64,000 nt of DNA from Rhizobacter sp. AJA081-3 (GTDB taxonomy: Bacteria > Pseudomonadota > Gammaproteobacteria > Burkholderiales > Burkholderiaceae_C), in NCBI RefSeq assembly GCF_017795745.1, contig NZ_CP059067.1:3720001-3784000 (forward strand), in the 5' to 3' direction. Below are positions 18,627-26,831 of this stretch, in pieces; the stretch's first letter is position 1, and each line of letters opens with the position of its first letter. A model generated the notes under the pieces. The model did not search any database. It worked only from the letters and a program-made list of their open reading frames with translations, and was not told the DNA's origin. Position numbers and translations under genes: made by a program.

Positions 18627-19285
18627 GCGCGCGCCTCGTGATGCTCGCCACCGCGGCGCTGCTCGCCGCCTGCTCGAGCGCCCCGCTGCCGCCCGACTGG
18701 CAGCTGCAGGCCAAGCCGGCGCTGGAGGGCGCGGTGTCGGCCCAGCTGCAAGGTGACAGCGGCGTCGCGCAGCGCGAGTTCGAGCGGGCGCGCGCCCTGC
18801 TCGCCCGCACCGGCCAGCCCGGACTGGTGGCGCGCGGTGAGCTGATGCGCTGCGCGGCGCAGGTGGCGAGCCTGGATTTCGCGCCCTGCGCGGGCTTCGA
18901 GCGCCTGCGCGCCGACGCGCCTGCCGCGGAGCAGGCTTATGCAGATCACCTGGCCGGCCGTGCGCTGGCACCCGGCGCGATCGAACTGCTGCCACCGGCA
19001 CAGCGCGCCCCCGCCTCGGCGATCGCGAGCAAGGGCACCGCGCCCTCGTTGCAGTCCGTCGAAGACCCGCTGTCGCGCCTGATCGCCGCCGCCCTGCTGT
19101 TCCGCGCCGGGCAGGCCGACCCGGCCACCATCGCACTGGCCGCCGACACCGCGTCCGCGCAGGGCTGGCGGCGGCCGCTGCTCGCCTGGCTGGAAGTGCA
19201 GGCCCAGTTGGCCGAGCGCGCCGGCGCGAACGACGAAGCTCAGCGGCTGCGCCGCCGCATCGCGCTCGTCACCGAGAAGCGATAG
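18623..19285 (+). CDS. lipoprotein of the MCE transport operon
   Basis: 220 residues with a lipoprotein signal peptide: MSARLVMLATAALLAAC, lipobox LAAC with the acylated Cys at 17, followed by SSAPLPP, which does not carry an Asp at +2 and so favours outer-membrane delivery. The mature part is helical and repeat-like (FERARALLARTGQPGLVARG), suggesting TPR-type helices. I do not recognise a named family. Coupled to the MCE gene by an ATGA overlap and therefore probably its outer-membrane-side partner. Confidence 0.8.
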   Translation: MSARLVMLATAALLAACSSAPLPPDWQLQAKPALEGAVSAQLQGDSGVAQREFERARALLARTGQPGLVARGELMRCAAQVASLDFAPCAGFERLRADAPAAEQAYADHLAGRALAPGAIELLPPAQRAPASAIASKGTAPSLQSVEDPLSRLIAAALLFRAGQADPATIALAADTASAQGWRRPLLAWLEVQAQLAERAGANDEAQRLRRRIALVTEKR

Positions 19286-19288
19286 GCC

Positions 19289-20116
19289 TCACGCCGCGAG
19301 AAAGTGCCGCCGGTAGCGCGCCGGCAGTTCCGCCAGCCGCATCATCAGCGGCAGGTCGGCCGTGTTGAAGTCGGGGTCCCAGGCCGGCGGCCCGAGCAGC
19401 TGCGCGCCGCAGCGCAGGTAGCCCTTGATCAACGCCGGGGGCTCGACGACGAGATCGCTGCGCAGATCTTCCACCGGCAGGGCCAGGCGCGGGCGCACCT
19501 GCCACTCGATCGGCGCGAGGTGCGTCTGGCGCAACTGCTGCCACAGGCTCGCCGCGACATGGCCGCCGTCGCGCATGCCCACGCTGGCGCAGCCGATCAT
19601 CGTCTCCAGGCCATTGCGCTGCATGAACTCGCCGAGCGCGCCCCACAACGCCAGGATCACGCCACCAGCGCGCCAGTCCGGGTGCACGCAGGAGCGCCCC
19701 AGCTCGACCATGCGCGCGCGCAGCGGGCGCAGGCGGGTCAGGTCGAATTCGGTGTCGCTGTACAGGCCGCCGACGCGGCGGGCCGCCGCCGGCGTGAGCA
19801 CGCGGTAGGTGCCGATCACCGGGCCGGGTTCGCCGTCCGCGCCGGCAGGCGCGCGCACCAGCAGGTGCTCGCAGAACGGGTCGAACATGTCGACGTCGTG
19901 CCCGGCCGGGGCACCGACGGGCAAGGTCAGTCGGGCACCCATTTCATCGACGAAGACGGCATGGCGCAGGCGCTGCGCCGCGCGGACATCAGCCTCGTCG
20001 CGAGCCCAAGCCACCTCGAGACGGGGTGATTGAGAGCTGGGATGAAGCGACCTCCGGTGCGCCGCGGGCGCCAGCAGGTCGGACAGGGGCAAGGTGGGCA
20101 GGGGCAGTTCCCGCAT
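19289..20116 (-). CDS. olsB: OlsB-like GNAT N-acyltransferase (ornithine lipid synthesis)
   Basis: 275 residues of the COG3176 type. EVAWARDEADVRAAQRLRH opens the GNAT-like fold, and LGRSCVHPDWRAGGVILALW is the acyl-CoA/ACP-binding stretch. OlsB transfers a 3-hydroxyacyl group from ACP to ornithine to make lyso-ornithine lipid; OlsA would finish the lipid but is not in the window. CGGAGAAACCG upstream of ATG 20116 supports this start, even though the first 128 nt overlap the end of the cytochrome c frame. It converges on the MCE lipoprotein gene with a 3-bp gap. Confidence 0.82.
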   Translation of the reverse strand: MRELPLPTLPLSDLLAPAAHRRSLHPSSQSPRLEVAWARDEADVRAAQRLRHAVFVDEMGARLTLPVGAPAGHDVDMFDPFCEHLLVRAPAGADGEPGPVIGTYRVLTPAAARRVGGLYSDTEFDLTRLRPLRARMVELGRSCVHPDWRAGGVILALWGALGEFMQRNGLETMIGCASVGMRDGGHVAASLWQQLRQTHLAPIEWQVRPRLALPVEDLRSDLVVEPPALIKGYLRCGAQLLGPPAWDPDFNTADLPLMMRLAELPARYRRHFLAA

Positions 20117-20507
20117 CGGTTTCTCCGTGACTGCCCTGCATGCTCGTGGCCGGCCGTGACGCGGCCGTGAACGGCACGTGACGTCCCGGTGACGGCATCG
20201 ACGTCACTGGGTCGGAGGTCTGCGGAAAGCGGTAGATGCGCTCGTTCAGGTGGCGCGCCACCTCGACGATGTCGTCGTCGTTCCAGCCAAGTTGCGCCAC
20301 GCTCTGCCAGCGGCGCACGAGTGCCTTCAGGCTCGCCCAGTCGGTGGCCAGGCGCTGGTCGCGCCAGTGCATCTGCGTGGTGTGACAGGCGATGCAGTGC
20401 GTCGAATACAGCAGTTCGCCACGCGATTCGGCCTGGGCCGGCAGCGCGGCGAGGCCGGCAACGAGCACCGTGACGAGAGCGGCAGCGCGGGAAAGGAAGG
20501 TGTGCAT
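19989..20507 (-). CDS. small secreted c-type cytochrome with extended C-terminus
   Basis: 172 residues. A Sec signal peptide ends near AALPAQA|ES (residues ~1-27). One haem-binding CIACH follows, and then a helical core ending near VARHLNERIYRFPQ (about residue 95). This short cytochrome type is common in Burkholderiales. The remaining ~75 residues are Ser/Pro/Gly-rich and unlike the core, and the last 128 nt overlap the olsB start in another frame, so the natural stop of the ancestral gene may have been lost. Start MHTFLSRAAAL is chosen for the signal peptide; two in-frame Met codons just upstream are possible. Confidence 0.75.
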   Translation of the reverse strand: MHTFLSRAAALVTVLVAGLAALPAQAESRGELLYSTHCIACHTTQMHWRDQRLATDWASLKALVRRWQSVAQLGWNDDDIVEVARHLNERIYRFPQTSDPVTSMPSPGRHVPFTAASRPATSMQGSHGETDAGTAPAHLAPVRPAGARGAPEVASSQLSITPSRGGLGSRRG

Positions 20508-20574
20508 GCCGGCAAGCATGGACCGCCGCGACACGCCGCGGCTTGATCGGGCACAAGCGCGCCGGGCGCGCGTT

Positions 20575-21048
20575 TCAGGCCGGATGCGCGGGGTCGACCC
20601 AGGCCACGTTCTCGGGCGGTTCGGCCGGCTCGATGTCGAGGTTCACCGCCACCGCCTCGCCGTCGCTGCGCACCAGCACGCACTCGAGCGTCTCGGTCGG
20701 GCTGGCGTTGATCTCCTGGTGCGGCACGAAAGGCGGCACGTAGATGAAGTCGCCTGGGCCGGCCTCGGCGGTGAACTCGAGCTTCTCGCCCCAGCGCATG
20801 CGCGCGCGGCCCTTGACGATGTAGATCACGCTTTCCAGCGGTCCGTGGTGGTGCGCGCCGGTCTTCGCGTTCGCGTGGATGTGCACCGTGCCGGCCCACA
20901 GCTTCTGCGCGCCGACGCGCGCGAAGTTGATGGCCGCCTTGCGGTCCATGCCCGGCGTCTGCGCGGTGTTGGCGTCGAGCTTGTCGCCGGGCACGACGCG
21001 CACACCATCGTGTTTCCAGTCGGCGCTGTGGGGAGGGGCGGTGCTCAT
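20575..21048 (-). CDS. cupin-domain protein
   Basis: 157 residues with a single cupin barrel: GAHHHGPLESVIYIVKG (metal-ligand His residues and Glu) is cupin motif 1, and PGDFIYVPPFVPHQEIN is motif 2 with the last His. Cupins of this layout bind a divalent metal; the reaction or ligand cannot be told from sequence. It starts 7 bp downstream of the first of the two 247-residue paralogs, so it is probably co-transcribed with them. Confidence 0.85.
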   Translation of the reverse strand: MSTAPPHSADWKHDGVRVVPGDKLDANTAQTPGMDRKAAINFARVGAQKLWAGTVHIHANAKTGAHHHGPLESVIYIVKGRARMRWGEKLEFTAEAGPGDFIYVPPFVPHQEINASPTETLECVLVRSDGEAVAVNLDIEPAEPPENVAWVDPAHPA

Positions 21049-21055
21049 GCCCTGC

Positions 21056-21799
21056 TCAGCGTGGCTTGCGCCCGAACAGGCTCTGCGCGGGCTCCGGTCG
21101 AGCCGCCGGGTGGCTGCGCGTGACCATCAGGTTGGCGGTGAGGTACAGCGCATTGAGCAGGCGTGCGCCGCGCTCGACGCTCATGCCCGGCCAGTCGCTC
21201 AGGCTGCGCAGCGAAGCGGCCTCGCGACGCAGGCGGTCGGCCGATGGGCCCAGCGCGCCAGGCAGCGGCAGGTTGTCGACGCGCGGGTGACGCAGCACGC
21301 GGTAGGCCGCGGTGCCCGCGATCTCGCCGAGCAAGCGGCTGCGCGGGCCATGCAGGGCCAGCCGCCAGAGTGCCGGCGCGAGCGGCCGGTAGGTGGCGTC
21401 CGAGGCAATGCGTTCGCGCATCGGGTGGCCGGGCGGGCGCACGCCGGCCGGCTCCACGCTGAGCGTGGCCAGGGTCGCCAAGCCGGTCTCGCTGGCTTCG
21501 AGCAGCGTGCGCGGCGAGTGGTAGAGCATCTGCGCTGGGAACAGCGTCACCGGCCAGACCAGGTCCTCGAAGGCGAGGTACACCAGGGCCGGCTCCTGCA
21601 GGCGAACGCAGGCGGCGATGACCTCCAGCGCGTCGCCTGCCTCCTGCTTGCGCTCCAGCGCCGTGAGCTCGGCCTGCAGCGTGGTCGAGAGCACCGTCTG
21701 CCGTTCCAGACCGCGCAGTTCGCCCTGCGCCGCCTGTTCGCGCAGGCGGTCGAAGGCGCTGATGCGCCACAGGGTGGAAGGCTCGAATTCGGGGTTCAT
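21056..21799 (-). CDS. uncharacterised protein, tandem paralog A, 247 aa
   Basis: Unrecognised family. It shares length (247 residues) and most of its sequence pattern with the next gene upstream: SALxxWR-like N-terminus, ALEVIAAC, RLQEPAL, VWPVTLFPAQMLYHSPR, PLPGALGP, ADRLRREAASL and DWPGMSVERGARLLNALYL. Largely helical, with no signal peptide or transmembrane helix. A conserved His in MLYH and RPPGHP suggests possible metal or catalytic residues, but I cannot assign a function. Followed by the cupin gene after 7 bp. Confidence 0.75.
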   Translation of the reverse strand: MNPEFEPSTLWRISAFDRLREQAAQGELRGLERQTVLSTTLQAELTALERKQEAGDALEVIAACVRLQEPALVYLAFEDLVWPVTLFPAQMLYHSPRTLLEASETGLATLATLSVEPAGVRPPGHPMRERIASDATYRPLAPALWRLALHGPRSRLLGEIAGTAAYRVLRHPRVDNLPLPGALGPSADRLRREAASLRSLSDWPGMSVERGARLLNALYLTANLMVTRSHPAARPEPAQSLFGRKPR

Positions 21800-21921
21800 G
21801 GCAGCGACCTGGCAGCAAACGACCGAAGTGAGTCTGCACCCCGGCGCTTAGTTCGTTCTGAAGATTCTGCCTCGCCGCCCGGGCTGGCCCTGGCGGATCC
21901 CCCTTCGCGCGTCCCGGACGA

Positions 21922-22665
21922 TCAGCGCGACAGCAGCCCGAACAGGCTTCGCCGCGGCTCGGATCGCGCCGAAGAATGGCTTCGCGTGACCATCAGGTTC
22001 GAGCACAGGTACAGCGCGTTGAGCAAGCGCGCACCGCGCTCCGCGCTCATGCCCGGCCAGTCGGCGATCTGCTTGAGCGATGCCGCCTCACGCCGCAGCC
22101 GGTCGGCCGCAGGAGCGATCGCGCCGGGTAGCGGCAGGTTATCGGTGCGCGGGCTGCGCATCGCACGGTACGCGGCAGTGCCGCCGATCTCTGCCAGCAG
22201 ACGGCTGCGTGGCCCGTTCAGCGCCAGGCTCCACAAGGCCGGGCCGAGCGGCCAGTAGGAGGCATCGGCTGCCACGCGGTCGCGCATCGGGTGGCCGGGC
22301 GGGCGCAGCACCGCAGGCTCGACGCTGATGACGGAGGCACCGGCCAGGCCCTTCTCCGACGCTTCGACCAGCGCGCGCGGCGCGTGATAGAGCATCTGCG
22401 CGGGAAACACCGTCACCGGCCACACGAAGTCGTGGCAACGCACGTAGATCAGCGCCGGCTCCTGCAAGCGCAGGCAGGCTGCGATGACTTCGAGCGCATC
22501 CGACGCTTCGCGGCGGCGCTCCAGTTCGAACAGCTCGGCCTGCAGCGTGCTGGACAGCAGCGTCTGCTGCTCTGAGCCATGCAGCCCGCCCATCACTGAC
22601 TGCTCGTGCAGCCGATCGAAGCAGCTGACACGCCACAGGGTCGAGGTTTCGAAGTCGGCGGGCAT
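21922..22665 (-). CDS. uncharacterised protein, tandem paralog B, 247 aa
   Basis: Paralog of the downstream gene at the same 247-residue length, differing mostly in the first 60 residues and in the C-terminal tail. Conserved blocks are the same (ALEVIAACLRLQEPAL, VWPVTVFPAQMLYH, DWPGMSAERGARLLNALYL). Start MPADFETSTLW is supported by CCGGAGATGCC; an earlier in-frame Met at 22710 would put hydrophobic residues before it and lacks a site. The 122 bp between the two copies has no other feature that I can identify. Confidence 0.75.
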   Translation of the reverse strand: MPADFETSTLWRVSCFDRLHEQSVMGGLHGSEQQTLLSSTLQAELFELERRREASDALEVIAACLRLQEPALIYVRCHDFVWPVTVFPAQMLYHAPRALVEASEKGLAGASVISVEPAVLRPPGHPMRDRVAADASYWPLGPALWSLALNGPRSRLLAEIGGTAAYRAMRSPRTDNLPLPGAIAPAADRLRREAASLKQIADWPGMSAERGARLLNALYLCSNLMVTRSHSSARSEPRRSLFGLLSR

Positions 22666-22713
22666 GGCATCTCCGGAAAATGGAGCGATATAAATGGCTA
22701 TTATGCACATTTA

Positions 22714-23367
22714 TTAGTCGCGTGCCAAACGCGTCATTGCCGCGACGAGGCCCGCCAATGGCAGCAGAACCGACTGGGGCAGGCCCATCGCCAACAGCGT
22801 CGCGCCACCGACACCACACCAGATCAGCGGCACCAGCCAGACCCCTGCGCCGAAAGGCCGCGGCGTGTCGCCGAGCAGCAGCAGAACGCCCAGCGTGCCC
22901 AGCACCGTGGCATCGGGCGTCAGGCCGAACACCTCGGCCTCCTGCCAGGGCCGGCCGCAGGCCACGCCGAGCAGCGGCATCAGCGTCACGGCACCGACCA
23001 GCAGGGCGAATCCGGTCGGCGAGCGCCGCGCCGGCCCCGGGGCGAGGCGCCAGGCCAGTGCGAGCATCAGCACGGATTGCACGGCGAAGGCCGCGGCGAA
23101 CCACGTCGCGGCCCAGTTGATGGCCGCATAGCGCTGCAGATGGAAGGCCCAGGCCACCCAGGCCCAGGCGATCGCCAGCGCCACGCAGCTGGCCCGAGGG
23201 GCCCAGGGCAGGCCGCGCCACATCGCGACGAGCAGGCCGAGGCCCAGCCCCAGAACCAGCGGCTGCGCGGGCCACAGCCAGGCGTTGTAGAGCTCGATCA
23301 GGCGAAACCAGGTGCGCGGCGAAAAGAGCAGGAAGTCCGACAGCCGGTAGGTCCACCACTCGCTCAT
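22714..23367 (-). CDS. DUF6064 family membrane protein
   Basis: 217 residues, about six transmembrane helices in a compact bundle. The N-terminus MSEWWTYRLSDFLLFSPRTWFRLIE is characteristic of the DUF6064 family as I know it (shown here only as a landmark). Function unknown. A 24-bp gap follows the aldo/keto reductase gene. Confidence 0.85.
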   Translation of the reverse strand: MSEWWTYRLSDFLLFSPRTWFRLIELYNAWLWPAQPLVLGLGLGLLVAMWRGLPWAPRASCVALAIAWAWVAWAFHLQRYAAINWAATWFAAAFAVQSVLMLALAWRLAPGPARRSPTGFALLVGAVTLMPLLGVACGRPWQEAEVFGLTPDATVLGTLGVLLLLGDTPRPFGAGVWLVPLIWCGVGGATLLAMGLPQSVLLPLAGLVAAMTRLARD

Positions 23368-23391
23368 CCGGCGGCCCTCCGGCCCGTCGGG

Positions 23392-24303
23392 CTAAAGCGC
23401 GGCCACGTGCGCGGCCATGCGCGCGCGCATCGCCGCGTCGGGCAGCACGCCACGCGCCGCGCCGAGGTTCTGGCGCACGTGGGCCACGCTGCTCGTGGCC
23501 GGGATCGCACAGGTCACGGCCGGGTGCGAGACGATGAACTTCAGCGCGAACTGCGCCCAGCCGTCGCAGCCGAGCTCGGCCGCCCAGGGCGGCAGGCGGT
23601 GGCGTTGCAGCTCGCGCAGCAGCGCCCCTTCGCGGAACGGGCGGTTGACGATGACCCCGATGCCGCGCTCCCGGGCCAGCGGCAGGATGCGCTGTTCGAC
23701 GTCACGGTCGAGCAGGTTGTAGGAGATCTGCACGAAGTCGACCGGCTGGCTGCGCATCACCTTCTCGATCTCGGCATGGCGGCGGCCTTCGGAGGTGGTG
23801 ATTCCCACGTAGCGCAGGCGGCCCGCCGCCTTCATCGCGAACAGCGTGGGCAGGTGCTCCTCCCACGCGAGCAGGTTGTGCACCTGCAGCAGGTCGAAGC
23901 GCGGCACGCCCCAGAAGCGGCGCGAAGCCTCGATCTGCTCCGCGCCTCTGGCGCCGGAGCCGACCCACACCTTGTCGGCGGCGAACACCGGTGCGGCGCG
24001 GCCCAGCTTCGCCAGGCCCTGGCCGATGACCGGCTGCGACGAACCGTACATCGGCGACGAATCGATCAGCCGTCCGCCGCCGTCGAAGAAGGCGCGCATG
24101 ACCTCGGTGCTGGCCTCGCGTGCCACCGGGTCGTTGCCGACGTTGAAGGTGATCCAGCTGCCCAGGCCGACCAGCGGAATCGACTCGCCGCTGGACGGAA
24201 TGGCGCGCGAGAGCAGCGGCCCAGAGGACGTTTGCGCGCGCAGGCTCAGGCCCGGCCAGACACTGGCCAAGGCGGCGATCAGCTGGCGGCGTTGCAGGAG
24301 CAT
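23392..24303 (-). CDS. exported aldo/keto reductase
   Basis: 303 residues. A twin-arginine-like leader (LQRRQLIAALASVWPGLSLRAQ) suggests Tat export with NADP(H) already bound, although the motif is short of a full SRRxFLK consensus. The TIM-barrel AKR tetrad is present: Asp in RLIDSSPMYG, Tyr in the same motif, Lys in FAADKVWV and His in LLQVHNL. The C-terminal NADP-binding end (CAIPATSS) is conserved. Substrate unknown. It precedes DUF6064 on the same strand. Confidence 0.85.
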   Translation of the reverse strand: MLLQRRQLIAALASVWPGLSLRAQTSSGPLLSRAIPSSGESIPLVGLGSWITFNVGNDPVAREASTEVMRAFFDGGGRLIDSSPMYGSSQPVIGQGLAKLGRAAPVFAADKVWVGSGARGAEQIEASRRFWGVPRFDLLQVHNLLAWEEHLPTLFAMKAAGRLRYVGITTSEGRRHAEIEKVMRSQPVDFVQISYNLLDRDVEQRILPLARERGIGVIVNRPFREGALLRELQRHRLPPWAAELGCDGWAQFALKFIVSHPAVTCAIPATSSVAHVRQNLGAARGVLPDAAMRARMAAHVAAL

Positions 24304-24324
24304 GGCGATGCCGAATCGAGGGGA

Positions 24325-24669
24325 TCAGCCGCCGGCCAGCTTGACGCGGTGGCCGGCCTCGGCGAGCAGCGTCGCGACGCGCTCGCGGTGGTCGCCCTGG
24401 ATCTCCAGCACGCCGTCCTTCACCGCACCGCCCGCCCCGCAGGCGCTGCGCAGCCGCTTGCCCAGCGCAGAGAGGCCGGCCTCGTCGAGCGCCAGCCCGC
24501 GCACCAGCGTCACCGTCTTGCCGCCGCGGCCCTTGCTTTCGCGGCTGACGCGCACGATGCCGTCGGCACTGGCCGTGCTCGCGGCGGTCTTGCCGCAGCG
24601 GCAGGCCGCCTGCGGCTGGCGGCAAGTCGGGCACATGCGCCCGGCGTCGGTGGAGTAGACAAGAGCCAT
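24325..24669 (-). CDS. yciH: YciH/SUI1 family translation factor
   Basis: 114 residues: the SUI1/eIF1 fold that in E. coli YciH inhibits non-canonical translation initiation. RGGKTVTLVRGL is the conserved beta-hairpin and GAGGAVKDGVLEIQGDH the second half. The N-terminal CPTCRQPQAACRCG is a short Cys-rich segment found in this family. Start MALVYST is chosen as the family N-terminus; the frame is open for 22 residues upstream through the LexA box and cannot be coding there. It diverges from the helicase. Confidence 0.9.
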   Translation of the reverse strand: MALVYSTDAGRMCPTCRQPQAACRCGKTAASTASADGIVRVSRESKGRGGKTVTLVRGLALDEAGLSALGKRLRSACGAGGAVKDGVLEIQGDHRERVATLLAEAGHRVKLAGG

Positions 24670-24710
24670 GGCCGCGGATTGTTCCACGCAGGCCCGGCGG
24701 AGCCCAGCGG

Positions 24711-24730
24711 ATCTGTATGCGTATACAGTA
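24711..24730. promoter_or_regulatory. LexA-binding (SOS) box
   Basis: ATCTGTATGCGTATACAGTA: CTGT-N8-ACAG exactly, with flanks that also match the E. coli-type consensus TACTGTATATATATACAGTA. It lies 20 bp upstream of the helicase ATG and ~42 bp upstream of the divergent yciH. UvrD is an SOS gene in E. coli, so control of the helicase is the natural reading. Confidence 0.8.
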
Positions 24731-24749
24731 GCCATGCACCCAACGCGCC

Positions 24750-26813
24750 ATGCTTTCCATCGCCCTCGCCTCGCCTGCCGATCCGTTCGCCTCGCTCAAC
24801 GAAGAGCAGCGCGCAGCGGTCGAGCACGGCCAGGCCGGCACCCCGGCCGGCCCGCTGCTGGTGATCGCCGGCGCCGGCACCGGCAAGACCATGACGCTGG
24901 CCGCGCGCGTGGCCCGCCTCGTGCTCGATGGTGCCGACCCGAACCGGCTGTTGCTGCTGACCTTCTCGCGCCGCGCCGCGCACGAGATGGAGCGCCGAGC
25001 AGGCCGCCTGCTGCATGCCGCACTGGGCTTTCGCGCCACCCAGCAGGCACCCGCCCTGCCCTGGTCGGGCACCTTCCACGCCATCGGTGCGCGGCTGCTG
25101 CGCGAGCACGCCGGTGCCATCGGCCTGTCGGCGCAGTTCACGATCCACGACCGCGGCGACGCCGAGGACCAGATGGGCTGGGTGCGCCAGGAGCTCGAGC
25201 TCGCCACCACCGGCAAGCGCTTCCCGCTCAAGGGCACGTGCCTGGCGATCTACTCGCGCGTGGTGAACAGCCGCATGACGGTGGACGAAGTGGTGCGCGA
25301 CCTGTTCCCCTGGTGCCAGGGCTGGGAGGCGGAGCTGAAGCGGCTGTTCGGCGCCTACGTCGATGCCAAGCAGCAGCAGCAGGTGCTCGACTACGACGAC
25401 CTGCTGCTGTACTGGCAGCAGATGATGGAGGAGCCGGCCATCGCCGCGGCGATCGGCGCGCGTTTCGAGCACGTGCTGGTCGACGAGTACCAGGACACCA
25501 ACCGCCTGCAGGCCGCCATCCTGCGCGGCCTCAAGCCCGACGGCCGCGGCCTGACGGTGGTGGGCGACGACGCGCAGTCGATCTACTCGTTCCGCGCCGC
25601 CGAAGTGCGCAACATCCTCGACTTCCCGGCGCAGTTCGAGCCGCCGGCGCGCGTGCTCGCGCTGACGCGCAACTACCGATCGACGCAGCCCATCCTCGAC
25701 GCCTCGAACGCCGTCATCGCGCTGGCCGCCGAGCGCTTCACGAAGGACCTGCACGGTGAACGTGGTGGCGCGAAGCCGCAGCTCGTCACCGTGGCCGACG
25801 AGATGGCGCAGGCGCGCTGGGTGGCCGAGGAGGTGCTGCTGCACCGCGAAGGCGGCCTGCCGCTGAAGGGCCAGGCGGTGCTGTTCCGCACCGGCCACCA
25901 CAGCGCGGCGCTCGAGCTCGAGCTGACGCGCCGCGGCATCCCCTTCGTCAAGTACGGCGGGCTCAAGTTCCTCGAGGCCGCGCACGTGAAGGACCTGCTG
26001 TCGGTGCTGCGCTGGGTGCAGAACCCGCGCGGGCGGCTGGCAGGCTTTCGCATCGCGCAGCTGGTGCCCGGCCTCGGCCCGGCGTCGGCGCGGCGCCTGC
26101 TCGACGCGATGGCCGCCGAAGGCGACGCCGTGCAGGCGATGCACTCCTTCAAGCCACCGGCGGCGGCGGCGCACGACTGGCGCGAATGGCTGGCTGCTCA
26201 CGAGGCGATGCGGACGGCCGGCTGGCCCGGCGCGCTGAGCCTGGCGCTGCGCTGGTACGAGCCGCATCTCGAGCGGCTGCACGAGGACGCGGCGATCCGC
26301 CGCGGCGACCTGGCCCAGCTCGAACGCATCGCTGCGCAGTACCCGAGCCGCGAACGTTTCCTCGCCGAGCTGACGCTCGACCCGCCCGAGGCGACCAGCG
26401 ACGAATCCGGCGAACCGCACCGCGACGAGGACTACCTGATCCTGTCGACCATGCACTCCGCCAAGGGCCAGGAGTGGAGCTCGGTGCACGTGCTCAACGT
26501 CGTCGACGGCTGCATGCCGGCGGACCTGGCCACCGGCCACGCCGCCGAGATCGAGGAGGAGCGCCGCCTGCTCTACGTGGCGATGACACGCGCGAAGCAG
26601 CACCTCGCGCTGCTGGTGCCGCAGAAGTTCCACGTCACGCAGCAGTCGAAGTACGGCGACCGCCACCTGTACGGATCGTTGACGCGATTCATCCCGCCGG
26701 ACGTGGCGCGGCACTTCGATGCGGTCGGCCCGGCGGCTGCGCCGGCCGAGGAAACGGCCATCGCGCCGCTGCCGGCGATCGACCTGATGGCGCGCGTGCG
26801 GCGCGCCTTCTGA
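24750..26813 (+). CDS. UvrD/Rep-family ATP-dependent DNA helicase
   Basis: A 687-residue superfamily 1A helicase that would unwind DNA 3'-to-5' in repair or replication restart. All motifs are visible: Walker A IAGAGTGKTMTL near residue 40, DEYQDTNRLQ (motif II), GDDAQSIYSFRAA (III), LTRNYRSTQPIL (IV), LSTMHSAKGQEWSSVHV (V) and LLYVAMTRAKQHLAL (VI). Its length is close to Rep/UvrD (~670-720). The LexA box directly upstream suggests damage induction. Which of the UvrD/Rep/PcrA names fits best cannot be decided without alignment. It ends 18 bp from the convergent H-NS gene. Confidence 0.93.
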   Translation: MLSIALASPADPFASLNEEQRAAVEHGQAGTPAGPLLVIAGAGTGKTMTLAARVARLVLDGADPNRLLLLTFSRRAAHEMERRAGRLLHAALGFRATQQAPALPWSGTFHAIGARLLREHAGAIGLSAQFTIHDRGDAEDQMGWVRQELELATTGKRFPLKGTCLAIYSRVVNSRMTVDEVVRDLFPWCQGWEAELKRLFGAYVDAKQQQQVLDYDDLLLYWQQMMEEPAIAAAIGARFEHVLVDEYQDTNRLQAAILRGLKPDGRGLTVVGDDAQSIYSFRAAEVRNILDFPAQFEPPARVLALTRNYRSTQPILDASNAVIALAAERFTKDLHGERGGAKPQLVTVADEMAQARWVAEEVLLHREGGLPLKGQAVLFRTGHHSAALELELTRRGIPFVKYGGLKFLEAAHVKDLLSVLRWVQNPRGRLAGFRIAQLVPGLGPASARRLLDAMAAEGDAVQAMHSFKPPAAAAHDWREWLAAHEAMRTAGWPGALSLALRWYEPHLERLHEDAAIRRGDLAQLERIAAQYPSRERFLAELTLDPPEATSDESGEPHRDEDYLILSTMHSAKGQEWSSVHVLNVVDGCMPADLATGHAAEIEEERRLLYVAMTRAKQHLALLVPQKFHVTQQSKYGDRHLYGSLTRFIPPDVARHFDAVGPAAAPAEETAIAPLPAIDLMARVRRAF

Positions 26814-26831
26814 ACGATGCGCTTGCTGAGC

